Part shown: positions 33,946 through 43,345 of the stretch, in pieces | How the letters are laid out: every line of letters starts with the position of its first letter | Position numbering within the stretch: position 1 is the first letter of the stretch | NCBI GenBank assembly: GCA_965224745.1 | Contig: CBDCZY010000002.1 | Span: forward strand, 124,001-188,000 | From: CBDCZY01 sp965224745 | Lineage (GTDB): Bacteria > Pseudomonadota > Gammaproteobacteria > Methylococcales > Methylomonadaceae | Length of the DNA: 64,000 bases | Direction: 5' to 3' | The notes under the pieces: generated by a model | The model's input: only the letters and a program-made list of their open reading frames with translations | Databases searched by the model: none | Told to the model about the DNA's origin: nothing | Program-made: the position numbers and the translations under genes

Positions 33946-34134
33946 TTAGGAAAGCGACTTAACCTCTTCAGGTGACATTTCCCTGGCCTCATCCTCCAAC
34001 ATAACCGGAATATCGTCTTTGATAGGAAAAGCGAGGTGATCGGCTTTACAAATAAGTTCCTGCTGTTCTTTTTTATAACGTAATGGATTTTTACAAATAG
34101 GACAAACGAGTATTTCCAGAAGCTTAGGATCCAT
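33946..34134 (-). CDS. Trm112/YcaR family small zinc-binding protein
   Basis: A 62-residue protein with the start MDPKLLEILVCPICKNPLRY. The CPxC pair and a later Cys (ICKADHLAFPI, GIP-like DDIPVML) are typical of bacterial YcaR, the relative of eukaryotic methyltransferase activator Trm112. It overlaps the end of lpxK by 11 bases and is followed by kdsB. The lpxK-ycaR-kdsB order matches E. coli. Confidence 0.92.
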   Translation of the reverse strand: MDPKLLEILVCPICKNPLRYKKEQQELICKADHLAFPIKDDIPVMLEDEAREMSPEEVKSLS

Positions 34135-35125
34135 ACTTATTTCTTAATAAAGCTAGTAATTGGCTACCAAAAAAATCATCGAGCTTGGCGCGAACCGGAA
34201 CAAACCAATGTTGCCCGGTGGCAAACCCTTTGCATTTAATAGCATCTTTTTCGGTCATAATCACCAGCTTGTCATCTTCAAATAAAATATCAGAAGCTTC
34301 AAAAGCATGATGATCAGAAAAAACATGCTGAATGCATTTTAAACCATTTTTGCTTAATTGTTTAAAAAACCGGTGAGGATTACCGATTCCTGCTACGACA
34401 TGACACTCTTGATTTGCAAACCAGCGAAGCGACTTAATTTCTCTAGTTTGCATGTTAACAGCAATAACCCCACGTACTTCCATAGAGGTAACATTTGAGT
34501 CCGCATCTGCCCGACCATTACAAACCACAAGCTGCACAGACTTTAACCGTCTCAACGGCTCTCTTAAAGGGCCGGCAGGTAAACAAAATTTGTTACCAAA
34601 TTTTCTATGATCATCATAAACTGCGATTTCGATTGATCGTCCCAGCGCATAGTGTTGCAAACCATCGTCAGAAATAATGACATCGCAACCATGTTCGGCC
34701 ATCAACATCTTAACGGATTTAACACGGGAAGGACCGACTACCACGGGTAGCTTGGTTCGTTGAGCAATCATCAACGCTTCATCACCGGTATCAGCCGGAT
34801 TGGCGTCCAAAGCAACCTGAAGCGGATATGAATCTGCTTTACCGCCATATCCACGGCTTACAATGCCAGGGCTATAGCCCAATCGATGCAAAAATCGCGC
34901 TATCCAAATCACTAATGGTGTTTTGCCCGTGCCACCAACACTAATATTACCTACAACAATAATCGGTATTCTAAAATGTTTGCTTGGCAGTAAACGAATT
35001 TTATATGCGAAACGCCTTACAAGGACAACAGTACAAAAAATAAAACTGAGAGGAAGTAAAAGATAGGAGACTGGATGATTACGGTACCAAATATTCGTTG
35101 CCCACGATTCTAATCGCTTCCTCAT
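34124..35125 (-). CDS. lpxK: Tetraacyldisaccharide 4'-kinase LpxK
   Basis: Phosphorylates the 4' position of the lipid A precursor at the inner membrane. A membrane-associated N-terminal helix (NHPVSYLLLPLSFIFCTVVLV) precedes the P-loop VGNISVGGTGKTP. The block IISDDGLQHYALGRSIEIAVYD, with the catalytic Asp and His, is diagnostic. Length 333 is normal. It overlaps exbD by 4 bases and trm112 by 11, so the operon is tightly coupled. Confidence 0.95.
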   Translation of the reverse strand: MRKRLESWATNIWYRNHPVSYLLLPLSFIFCTVVLVRRFAYKIRLLPSKHFRIPIIVVGNISVGGTGKTPLVIWIARFLHRLGYSPGIVSRGYGGKADSYPLQVALDANPADTGDEALMIAQRTKLPVVVGPSRVKSVKMLMAEHGCDVIISDDGLQHYALGRSIEIAVYDDHRKFGNKFCLPAGPLREPLRRLKSVQLVVCNGRADADSNVTSMEVRGVIAVNMQTREIKSLRWFANQECHVVAGIGNPHRFFKQLSKNGLKCIQHVFSDHHAFEASDILFEDDKLVIMTEKDAIKCKGFATGQHWFVPVRAKLDDFFGSQLLALLRNKYGS

Positions 35126-35544
35126 TGCGCCAAAGCGGCGGGATTTATGGTCGCAAACCCGACGTGAACAAAGCCAAGTTGTCTCGCTGAATCTAGTGCA
35201 CTTATAACCGATTGATGTGGTGTATTGGCATCAGCGCTAATAATCAAAGGAACTTTACGGTTCTTTCCAGTCGCTTCGATAATAGCCCTTTTCAAGGTAA
35301 TCATCCTACTATTAACCAATTGTTTCTTATTGACAAAATAGGTTCCTTTGGAATCAATGGTTAAATCAAGTGTTTTTTGTTCGGTCAGCTTCTCTCCTTG
35401 AGCCGTTGGTAAATTTATTTTAAGTTCTGTCTGTTCATTAAAAGTAGTCGTTATCATAAAAAAAATAAGGAGCAGAAAAACCACATCAATCATTGGCGTT
35501 AGCGATACCTCAACGATACTTTTTTTACGCCGATAAAAATTCAT
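35122..35544 (-). CDS. exbD: ExbD/TolR-type biopolymer transport protein
   Basis: A 140-residue protein with one membrane helix (about 17-37: PMIDVVFLLLIFFMITTTF). It contains the proton-conducting Asp in LTPMIDV and a periplasmic domain. It works with ExbB as a proton-driven motor. In this place beside lpxK the pair is sometimes linked to lipid transport or outer-membrane maintenance rather than TonB; that is inference from context. It overlaps exbB by 4 bases. Confidence 0.92.
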   Translation of the reverse strand: MNFYRRKKSIVEVSLTPMIDVVFLLLIFFMITTTFNEQTELKINLPTAQGEKLTEQKTLDLTIDSKGTYFVNKKQLVNSRMITLKRAIIEATGKNRKVPLIISADANTPHQSVISALDSARQLGFVHVGFATINPAALAQ

Positions 35545-36158
35545 TCATTACTCCCTTCTTTTTCATGCACCACTTCGATCAACTTAAGGGCTTCATCTTC
35601 CATGCTAAGCACTAATTCTTCAACGCGACCTTCAAAGAATCGATGGAACATCAAGCTTGGAATAGCGACAGTCAATCCAGCTGCTGTAGTGATCAAGGCC
35701 TCAGAAATACCGCCTGCTAACACTGAAGGATCGCCTACACCATTGGTCATAATCGCGGAAAAAACTTTAATCATCCCGACCACAGTACCTAATAAGCCCA
35801 GAAGAGGTGTAATTGACGCGATGGTTCCTAAACTATTTAAAAAACGCTCTAAATCATGCGTCACTTGCCTGCCGGCTTCCTCGATGCCCTCCTTCATGAT
35901 GTCTCGACCATGCTCACCGTAGTTTAGTCCGGCAGCCAAAATTACGCCTAAAGGAGAGCTTTCTTTGATGCGCCTTATCGTTGACTCGTCTAACTCTTCT
36001 TCTCGACATATGCGCCAAACCTTTGGTACCAATGTAGGTGGCAAAATTTTCTTGGTTTGTAAGGTCCAAAAACGTTCACAAATGATACTGACAGCTATGA
36101 TTGAACATAAGATTATCGGGATCATCAACCAACCGCCGCTCTTTATCAATTCAAACAT
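35541..36158 (-). CDS. exbB: MotA/TolQ/ExbB proton channel family protein
   Basis: A 205-residue inner-membrane protein with three hydrophobic segments (about 10-27, 110-130 and 150-175). The TolQ/ExbB signature LGTIASITPLLGLLGTVVGMIKVF and AGGISEALITTAAGLTVAIPSLMFHRFF are present. It is the stator partner of the following exbD and the first gene of the envelope operon. Confidence 0.93.
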   Translation of the reverse strand: MFELIKSGGWLMIPIILCSIIAVSIICERFWTLQTKKILPPTLVPKVWRICREEELDESTIRRIKESSPLGVILAAGLNYGEHGRDIMKEGIEEAGRQVTHDLERFLNSLGTIASITPLLGLLGTVVGMIKVFSAIMTNGVGDPSVLAGGISEALITTAAGLTVAIPSLMFHRFFEGRVEELVLSMEDEALKLIEVVHEKEGSNE

Positions 36159-36416
36159 TCTGACTCCTCGATATTATAAAAAGTTATATAGTCCATGCTG
36201 GTTTTGTTAGATTTTATCAATTATATAAAGCAATAGAATAATAATATCAATTACTAAGAGTAGGTCTTACAAATAATTATTGCTGGCTACGTGACAAATC
36301 ATCGTACCATTTTAGTCAAATTAAGACAGCAGCATTGATATTAATCTATTAAAATTTTAGTCAAGTTTTTCAATAATGCTAAAAAATTAAGTCCTGGGGC
36401 AGCATGGACTTGCTTA

Positions 36417-37583
36417 TCATACAACCAACTGTAATCGGCTTCGCCCTATCCATACCCAAGCTATTAAACAAGCTAGCAAACTTGAAGCGGCAGCCAGACC
36501 GAATACAAATTTTCCACCATAACTTGACCAAAAATAGCCACTATAAAGCCCTCCAACCATTCCTCCAACACCATAACTGACGCTACTATACAGTGCTTGC
36601 CCTTTACTTTGGTGATGAAAACCAAAAAACTTTCGAACGAAATGGATTGCTACGACATGGCCAGCAGCAAAAGTCGCAGCATGGAGTATTTGAGCAAGCA
36701 ACAAAATGCTTATATATCCAACACCCCAGGCAATCAAATTCCACCGCACTATACCCAGAGCGGTGCTCACCAATAAAATTGACCTAAGCGAAAAAACTTT
36801 GAGACATTTGTCTATATAAACAAACAACAAAATTTCTGCCACTACCCCAACTGCCCACAACTGACCAATGACCGTCGTGGTATAGTTATTTTCTTCAAGA
36901 TAAATTGAAAAAAAAACGTAATAAGGGCCATGCGCCAGTTGAATTAGCAAAAAGACAACAAAAAAAGCAATGACTTCTGGTTGTCGAATAATATCAATAA
37001 CAGCAACTTCCTTAAGCTCCTCCATAAGCGGATTGACATCTGGCGTTATGATACTAAACATCCAGACAGCAAATAAAATAAACGCTATCAACCAGGGTAG
37101 CCAAATCAAAGGAATATTATTTAATAACTCCCCTGTTATTAAAACAGCCATAATAAAACCAATAGACCCCCATAATCTAATTTGACTATAACGGCCTACC
37201 GCATGCTTGAGATGAATTTGGGTTAATGCTTCAAACTGCGGAAGAGCGGCATTCCAAAAAAAACTAAACAAGATGCTGACACCAATATACCAGCCAAAAC
37301 TATCATCTAGAAAAAAGCCGCAAAAAAACATGGCTGCTAACCAGGAACTCCAACGTATTAAGCGTAATACTTGCCCGGAATGGTCAGCTATCCAACCTAA
37401 AACATTAGGCGCTACCATTTTGGTACCAACCAGCAAGGCCGATAACAACCCAATTTGGGCAGAATCAAAACCAATCTTTTTTAAATAGAGGCTCCAAAAC
37501 GGCATCAACACACCCAACGAGGCAAAGTACCAAAAATAAAAACCGGACAGTCGCCAATAAGGAATACTTAGACTATTCACCAT
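36417..37583 (-). CDS. MFS transporter (HcaT/LacY-like branch)
   Basis: A 388-residue major facilitator protein with about 12 membrane helices. The N terminus (IPYWRLSGFYFWYFASLGVLMPFWSLYLKKIGFDSAQIGLL) is typical of the MFS_1-like group that includes the E. coli phenylpropionate permease HcaT. The cytoplasmic loop between helices 2 and 3 (GWIADHSGQVLRLIRW) fits. The substrate cannot be read from sequence. It stands between the exbB operon and aroC with its own spacing of 42 bases to aroC. Confidence 0.85.
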   Translation of the reverse strand: MVNSLSIPYWRLSGFYFWYFASLGVLMPFWSLYLKKIGFDSAQIGLLSALLVGTKMVAPNVLGWIADHSGQVLRLIRWSSWLAAMFFCGFFLDDSFGWYIGVSILFSFFWNAALPQFEALTQIHLKHAVGRYSQIRLWGSIGFIMAVLITGELLNNIPLIWLPWLIAFILFAVWMFSIITPDVNPLMEELKEVAVIDIIRQPEVIAFFVVFLLIQLAHGPYYVFFSIYLEENNYTTTVIGQLWAVGVVAEILLFVYIDKCLKVFSLRSILLVSTALGIVRWNLIAWGVGYISILLLAQILHAATFAAGHVVAIHFVRKFFGFHHQSKGQALYSSVSYGVGGMVGGLYSGYFWSSYGGKFVFGLAAASSLLACLIAWVWIGRSRLQLVV

Positions 37584-37625
37584 TGACTTCAGCTTCGATT
37601 ATGCATTAGTTAGCAGCGGGAATTT

Positions 37626-38678
37626 CTAATTCTGAGCTTTATTTCTGAGAAAATGATCCATTAACACGATGGCTAACATGGCCTCCGCAATAGGCGTTGC
37701 TCGAATGCCAACACAAGGATCATGACGGCCGGTTGTTACCACTTCGACCTGTTCTCCTTTAACATTGATACTTTTTCCCGGTATACGCAGGCTTGATGTG
37801 GGTTTTAAACCTATACTAGCCACAATATTCTGACCACTGGAAATACCTCCAAGAATACCCCCGGCATGATTGCTTAAAAAACCTTCTGGCGTTATTTCGT
37901 CGCGAAAATCTGTCCCTTTACTTTCCACACAGCTAAATCCATCACCTATTTCAACAGCCTTGACCGCATTAATACTCATCAGAGCATGAGCAATATCCGC
38001 ATCAAGCCGATCGAACACTGGTTCGCCCAAGCCTGTTGGAACATTGTTGGCGACTACATTAATCCTGGCGCCAATTGAATTACCCTCTTTCGAAAGTGCA
38101 ATCATATACTGTTCCAACTCCACAATTTTTTCAGGATCAGGACAAAAAAATGGATTGGTCTCAACGACATCCCAATCTATCCTGTCCATTTTGATCGGAC
38201 CCAACTGGGCTAAATAGCCTCGAATCCTAACGCCTAGTCCAGCAAGATATTTTTTTGCGATGGCTCCAGCAGCGACCCTCATTGCAGTTTCACGAGCGGA
38301 AGACCTCCCTCCGCCACGATAATCACGAAAACCATATTTTTTTTGATAAGTAAAATCGGCGTGACCAGGACGAAACTGGTCGGCTATTTTGCTGTAGTCT
38401 TTGGATCGTTGATCGGTATTTTCGATCATAAGTCCAATGGGTACACCGGTTGTCTTACCTTCGAAGACACCGGATAAAATTTTGACTTGATCTTGCTCTC
38501 TTCTTTGGGTGGTAAAGCGTGATTGCCCCGGTTTTCGGCGGTCCAAATCGACTTGAATATCCTCCTCTGATAAAGCTAACCCAGGCGGACAACCATCAAC
38601 AGTGCACCCTAATGCCAACCCGTGGCTTTCCCCAAAAGTTGTGACGGTAAATAATTTACCAATGCTATTTCCAGACAT
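37626..38678 (-). CDS. aroC: Chorismate synthase
   Basis: The last step of the shikimate pathway, EPSP to chorismate, using reduced FMN. Signatures visible are FGESHGLALGCTVDGCPPG near the N terminus, RRKPGQSRFTTQRREQD, YRGGGRSSARETAMRVAAGAIAKK, and GRHDPCVGIRATPIAEAMLAIVL near the end. The 350 residues are standard. It follows prmB by 18 bases on the same strand, an arrangement conserved in gammaproteobacteria. Confidence 0.97.
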   Translation of the reverse strand: MSGNSIGKLFTVTTFGESHGLALGCTVDGCPPGLALSEEDIQVDLDRRKPGQSRFTTQRREQDQVKILSGVFEGKTTGVPIGLMIENTDQRSKDYSKIADQFRPGHADFTYQKKYGFRDYRGGGRSSARETAMRVAAGAIAKKYLAGLGVRIRGYLAQLGPIKMDRIDWDVVETNPFFCPDPEKIVELEQYMIALSKEGNSIGARINVVANNVPTGLGEPVFDRLDADIAHALMSINAVKAVEIGDGFSCVESKGTDFRDEITPEGFLSNHAGGILGGISSGQNIVASIGLKPTSSLRIPGKSINVKGEQVEVVTTGRHDPCVGIRATPIAEAMLAIVLMDHFLRNKAQN

Positions 38679-38696
38679 AATATTCGCAGAATCTAT

Positions 38697-39650
38697 TTAA
38701 GGAAGTTTCGACTTAAAAGTCTCAGTATATTGGTTAACTTGATCAGCGGTAAGTAATAAAACACCATCACCTCCATACTCAAAATCAAGCCAATAAAAGG
38801 GAACATCAGAAAACATGACTTGCAGAGGCTCAGAGCTGGATCCAGTTTCAATAATTAAAATACCCTGAGGGGTAAGATATCGGTGTGCTTCGGACAATAT
38901 TCTGACGACCAAATCCAAACCGGAAACACCCCCATCAAAACCTAATTTTGGCTCTTTATGATACTCAACAGGTAAACCACGCCACTCTTCCTGACTAACA
39001 TAAGGCGGATTACTTACAATAATATCGTAGCGTTTATCCACTAATTCATCAAACAAGTCTGACCGAATCAAGTTAACTGATTCACTTAAGTCGTGTTTTT
39101 TGATATTTATTTCTGCAACAGCTAATGCCTCTTCGGAAACATCAACTGCATCCACTAGTGCTTCAGGCAAACAATAAGCGCTGGTAATAGCAATACAGCC
39201 ACTGCCTGTGCATAAGTCCAACACTTGTGTAACCTCTTCTGGCTCAATCCAGGGAGAATAGGAAACTTGTATCAGTTCAGCAATCGGTGATCGAGGTATC
39301 AACACCCTTTCATCAACATAAAACGCTAAACCTGCGAACATCGCTTCATTGGTTAAATAAGCAGCGGGGATTCTTTCATCAATTCGCCTCTCAAATTGGC
39401 GCGCCAACTGTAAACGCTCCACTTGAGTCAGCTTGGCATCTAAATAGTCTGCTGATAAATCATTGGGTAATTTCAACTCATGTAAAACGATAGCATAAGC
39501 CTCATCTAGAGCATTCGCAGTTCCGTGACCAAAACTAAGTCTTTCCTGATTAAATTGTGACGCGCCCCAGCGGACAAAATCTCTAATGGTTTCAAGAACT
39601 TCAATCGAGTCCGTGGAAATCTTATTCATATCATTTTTAGCAACAGTCAT
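38697..39650 (-). CDS. prmB: Ribosomal protein L3 glutamine methyltransferase PrmB
   Basis: A 317-residue SAM-dependent N5-glutamine methyltransferase acting on ribosomal protein L3. The helical N-terminal domain precedes the Rossmann SAM fold with VLDLCTGSGCIAI (motif I) and VSNPPYVS, the NPPY motif that binds the glutamine amide. The pairing with aroC and the RIPAAYLTNEAMFAGLAFYVDERVLIPRSP block favour PrmB over PrmC. ATG 39650 is used; a second ATG lies 7 codons in. Confidence 0.93.
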   Translation of the reverse strand: MTVAKNDMNKISTDSIEVLETIRDFVRWGASQFNQERLSFGHGTANALDEAYAIVLHELKLPNDLSADYLDAKLTQVERLQLARQFERRIDERIPAAYLTNEAMFAGLAFYVDERVLIPRSPIAELIQVSYSPWIEPEEVTQVLDLCTGSGCIAITSAYCLPEALVDAVDVSEEALAVAEINIKKHDLSESVNLIRSDLFDELVDKRYDIIVSNPPYVSQEEWRGLPVEYHKEPKLGFDGGVSGLDLVVRILSEAHRYLTPQGILIIETGSSSEPLQVMFSDVPFYWLDFEYGGDGVLLLTADQVNQYTETFKSKLP

Positions 39651-39831
39651 TAGGGTTATGAACCCATAAAAAATTTGACTATTTTAAACTAAACTTATTG
39701 ATAGCCAAATGTAATTAGCAATTCGAATACATTTTTTTAACAGACTATTGACATTGAACTACCAATCTAGCAGATTGGTCACAAAACACTTGATCGCAGA
39801 TTTTTTTATAAGCAAATCGTTAACGACTGAG

Positions 39832-40722
39832 ATGACAGAATTATTAATTAAAGGAAAAAACGGTCATGCAGACGCAAGTTTAGCGAAAAACCGCTTATTG
39901 ACTGACTGTTATCAGTATATGCTTGCTGATGAACTGCCACTACCAACATTGCCAGACTTGTCTTTGCGCATTCGCAGAGCACTTGATTCATACAGTGGCA
40001 ATAGCTATAAAATGGCTAAAATTCTGCAAAATGACCCAGTTGTAACCGCTAAATTAATTAAAGTTTCTAACAGTGCCCTGTATAAGGGACAGCATTCAAT
40101 TCAAAGTTGTCCTGAAGCAATCACCAGAATCGGCTTGGAGGCTGTAGCCAACATGGTCACTGCATTTACGCTGAAATCAGCTTTTGAAGCAAGCTCACCG
40201 GTTATTACCCGTTTGATGGCAGACAAGTGGTCTCATAGCACAGAGGTCGCTGCAACTTGTGCTGTCATAGCAAAAAAAGCTCATGGTTTTGACCCGGATA
40301 AAGCAATGTTAGCTGGACTCATTCACGATATAGGTGTGTTGCCAATTTTAAAAATAAGCGACCTGTTTCCTGACATCATTAACCATTTGGACTATCTCCA
40401 CGAAACTATCAGCCATTTACGAGGAGAAATTGGTGCTCAAATTCTCAGTAAATGGAACTTTCCTGATGAATTTAAAGACGTTGCCATCCATGCTGACGAT
40501 TGGTATCGAGATCACGAAGGTAAACCAGACTATACTGATATTGTAATTATTGCTCAGTTGCATCAGACTATCCGGAAAGCCCACGTTGAAAAAACACCAA
40601 AAATGGATACGCTGCCCGCCTATCACAAACTATTTGGCAAGCATTTTGATGCAGAATTTAGCATGTCTATATTCAATTCCGCAAAAGATGAAATTGCTTA
40701 CCTTCAAGCTTTGTTGAATTAG
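39832..40722 (+). CDS. HDOD domain protein
   Basis: A signalling protein with an HDOD domain, an HD-like fold that usually lacks the catalytic HD pair. Family marks are LPTLPDLSLRIRRALD, NDPVVTAKLIKVSNSALY and MLAGLIHDIGVLPILK. HDOD proteins relay two-component or c-di-GMP signals and often touch motility. The frame stays open to a TTG at 39748, but the ATG at 39832 is preferred; it gives 296 residues. The next gene, FliK-like, starts 10 bases after its stop, so the two are co-transcribed. Confidence 0.85.
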   Translation: MTELLIKGKNGHADASLAKNRLLTDCYQYMLADELPLPTLPDLSLRIRRALDSYSGNSYKMAKILQNDPVVTAKLIKVSNSALYKGQHSIQSCPEAITRIGLEAVANMVTAFTLKSAFEASSPVITRLMADKWSHSTEVAATCAVIAKKAHGFDPDKAMLAGLIHDIGVLPILKISDLFPDIINHLDYLHETISHLRGEIGAQILSKWNFPDEFKDVAIHADDWYRDHEGKPDYTDIVIIAQLHQTIRKAHVEKTPKMDTLPAYHKLFGKHFDAEFSMSIFNSAKDEIAYLQALLN

Positions 40723-40732
40723 TCAGGCTGGT

Positions 40733-41824
40733 GTGAAAACCGATCACATCATCCGCAGCTCTTTAGTACCGACTAACCCTCAGTCCAAACTCACTAACCA
40801 AGACCAGTTATTTCTCCCAAATAAAGTTGGCGAGACCTATCTTGCTCGGGTAACTGCCATTGATTCAGGCAACCTAACGCTTGAATTCATCCATTCAAAT
40901 TTTAAGTTGTCTGCCACCACCTCGCTGCACCTCAAACGCGGACAGCCTCTTAGTTTAGAACTGACTCAAACAAGTCCGAATTATGAATTTAAAGTAGTGA
41001 ATGCCGAACCTGATGCCAGCACAAATGCACTCAAAGTCTTACTCCCAAAACAGGCAGCTTTACAACAGGATTATCAGCAATGGTTCAAATTGTTACCTAC
41101 TCTAACAAAAAACGATGCCTTTTCAGAGCAAACTCAACTGGCGTTACAGCAATTTTTCCAATCACTGCCAAAACACAATGACCTCTCAAACCCAGCGGTA
41201 TTAAGAGTCTTGCTGCTCAACTCCGGCCTGTTCCATGAAAAAAAGGGTATCGATGGCTCATCAGCTAATTCAGATAAACGAGCTAGCAGTATCAAGGCAT
41301 TATTACTAAGTTTAATGAGTCAAATAAGCGTAAACAAAAGTACCGATGATGTATCATCATTGCTCAAGGATTTTCTAGGTTTAACAGAAGGAGCTTTGTC
41401 CAAAATTGTATTAGATCAATTGATCTCAACCTCTAAAGATCAAGTTGATCAGAAGCAATGGGTACTAACATTGCCTTACCTGGAAGAAAAAACTAACAAA
41501 ACCATTGATATTAAGATCAAACAGAGGAAAAACAATACTAGCCATCAAGATATTGATAATTGGTCAGTTTTAATTCGGTTCTGTCCATCAACACTGGGCC
41601 AGATCACCTGCAAACTCTCACATAACCAGGAATTATTGAATGCAATGTTTTGGTGTGAAAACGACAGCACAGGCCAACTGTTTGAAGATAGACTCACTCT
41701 GTTACAAGGCCAATTGCAACGAGCGGGGCTAAAGTTAGGCCATTTTACGGTAAGCCAAGGAATTCCAGAACAGCCGTTTGATTTTACTTCTTTTGATGGG
41801 CAATTAGTGAATGAAACAGTCTAA
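40733..41824 (+). CDS. FliK-like flagellar hook-length control protein
   Basis: A 363-residue protein that starts at GTG. The C-terminal domain (about 265-345) fits the FliK/Flg_hook fold: WSVLIRFCPSTLGQITCKL followed by amphipathic helices (FEDRLTLLQGQLQRAGLKLGHFTVSQG). The N-terminal two thirds are Gln-, Ser- and Leu-rich and probably extended. FliK measures hook length and switches export substrate through FlhB. Here it sits away from hook genes, after an HDOD gene, so it may be a divergent second copy. Confidence 0.7.
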   Translation: MKTDHIIRSSLVPTNPQSKLTNQDQLFLPNKVGETYLARVTAIDSGNLTLEFIHSNFKLSATTSLHLKRGQPLSLELTQTSPNYEFKVVNAEPDASTNALKVLLPKQAALQQDYQQWFKLLPTLTKNDAFSEQTQLALQQFFQSLPKHNDLSNPAVLRVLLLNSGLFHEKKGIDGSSANSDKRASSIKALLLSLMSQISVNKSTDDVSSLLKDFLGLTEGALSKIVLDQLISTSKDQVDQKQWVLTLPYLEEKTNKTIDIKIKQRKNNTSHQDIDNWSVLIRFCPSTLGQITCKLSHNQELLNAMFWCENDSTGQLFEDRLTLLQGQLQRAGLKLGHFTVSQGIPEQPFDFTSFDGQLVNETV

Positions 41825-41864
41825 TGGACACCTCTAATTTGACTCAGACTTAAGCCCTCTTCCA

Positions 41865-42461
41865 TCAATATTTTCTCGCTTTCATCTGCGCTTCCTTTTC
41901 TCCGGAAACATCTCCCCGAGCAGCACGCGCCTTAGCAATTAAAACCCAATTTTGTTGCTTTATCTGGTCTTTCCCTGCCGCCAATAACAGCGACTTTTTA
42001 GCCAGCTCTTCAGCCAATCCGGGTTTGTTTTGTTGCAACCTGATCTTTGCCAACTGATGCAGCAACCTGGGATTTCTTGGCCGGATACGATGGGCTCTTT
42101 CTAACGTAGCGACCGCTGCCTCATAATCACCGGTAAGCACGCTCTGATTAGCTTCTGCAACCAAAGCATTCAAAGGTGGCGGCAATGATGCTACATACGC
42201 AACGTCGTTGATCAAATCAAGCTTACCATCACCGTCTTCTTGAAGCATGGTTTCTTTTGGAACTTGTTCTTCTAATATCAAAGGTTTTGTGGCAATTCCG
42301 CTGGTGCTATTTTCATAACCTTGAGTTTGTACTGTTGAGTCATTTACCTCGGAACCATAACGATAAACAGGTGCCGGTTTTTGCAGTTGATCATTCTTTT
42401 TCGAAGATGCGCAACCACTCAGAATAGAAACGCTCACCAATAATAAAAATATATATTTCAT
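41865..42461 (-). CDS. TPR-containing lipoprotein
   Basis: A 198-residue lipoprotein. The ATG at 42461 gives the natural start MKYIFLLLVSVSILSGC, with lipobox LSGC; a TTG four codons upstream is also in frame. The C-terminal half has about two tetratricopeptide repeats (LTGDYEAAVATLERAHRIRPRNPRLLHQLAKIRLQQNKPGLAEELAKKSL). It is probably outer-membrane anchored and protein-binding. Role unknown. It is not obviously in an operon. Confidence 0.8.
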   Translation of the reverse strand: MKYIFLLLVSVSILSGCASSKKNDQLQKPAPVYRYGSEVNDSTVQTQGYENSTSGIATKPLILEEQVPKETMLQEDGDGKLDLINDVAYVASLPPPLNALVAEANQSVLTGDYEAAVATLERAHRIRPRNPRLLHQLAKIRLQQNKPGLAEELAKKSLLLAAGKDQIKQQNWVLIAKARAARGDVSGEKEAQMKARKY

Positions 42462-42595
42462 AGCCATGTGCAAGTGATTAACCTTAAGTTTAACTGACCG
42501 GTAAACAATAATCCTACAGAAACTAAAACTTATGTGTTAGCAAAATAAGTTTTCTAAGGAACGAGGGGTTTTATTATATGTCATGAGGTATGGTT

Positions 42596-43333
42596 TTATG
42601 AGCTTTTTACAACGCTATTACGCTGCTTCTTTAGCAGTTTGGTTAGGGCTGTTCTTGATTGTAAAACTTTTCCACCAAGATGGTGATCGATGACAACTTT
42701 TAGAAGTTGTTTTGCTTCTTTTTTAACTGTTATGTCAGTTATTTGTTTTTGTTTGAGTGCAATGAGTGTAGCCCCTCTCAAAGGCGTTACTGTGTTGCAT
42801 TCAACCGCTCCGACTAGAGGCTGGTACTCATAATATCGATTGGGTTCAATGGGCTTCATTTGCGCCATGTCATGCTCCAGTTGTAAACCATAGCCAATCT
42901 CTTCAAGTAACTCGGTTTCGAAAAGACGCAACACTTCATCTGGGGGCTGACCATCACTTAATTGCTGTAATCGATAAGAAAAATTCAAAAACAATGCTGG
43001 ATGAGGGTCACTGGATGGTAATAACAAATCAATCAATTCACACAAATAATAACCGCAGTAGAGTAATATGCCTTGAAGTTTAAGTTGTAACCCTGATGGT
43101 TCAGCACCTGTCATTACCTTTAAGTCTGAGTCACCACTGAACGACAAATTCAATGGTAAAAAAGGCTGTAAAATTTGTGTTTGATGAAATTTACTGGACA
43201 ACGCTCCTTTGGCAAGCAGGGTAAGTTTGCCATGTTGATGAGTAAATACAGTTAACAGTAAACTACTTTCCCGGTATTTTCTCCGCTGTAGAATAAAACA
43301 GGGTTGTAAATTTGCGTTTTCACGCTTGTTCAT
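42596..43333 (-). CDS. recO: DNA repair protein RecO
   Basis: A 245-residue recombination mediator that helps load RecA with RecR at gaps. The N-terminal OB fold has CFILQRRKYRESSLLLTVFTHQHGKLTLLAKGA, typical of RecO. The helical C-terminal domain contains LFLNFSYRLQQLSDG and the segment FETELLEEIGYGLQLEHD. It follows era by 12 bases, the standard rnc-era-recO order. Confidence 0.93.
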   Translation of the reverse strand: MNKRENANLQPCFILQRRKYRESSLLLTVFTHQHGKLTLLAKGALSSKFHQTQILQPFLPLNLSFSGDSDLKVMTGAEPSGLQLKLQGILLYCGYYLCELIDLLLPSSDPHPALFLNFSYRLQQLSDGQPPDEVLRLFETELLEEIGYGLQLEHDMAQMKPIEPNRYYEYQPLVGAVECNTVTPLRGATLIALKQKQITDITVKKEAKQLLKVVIDHHLGGKVLQSRTALTKLLKKQRNSVVKSS

Positions 43334-43345
43334 TGCTCGCTGCTT

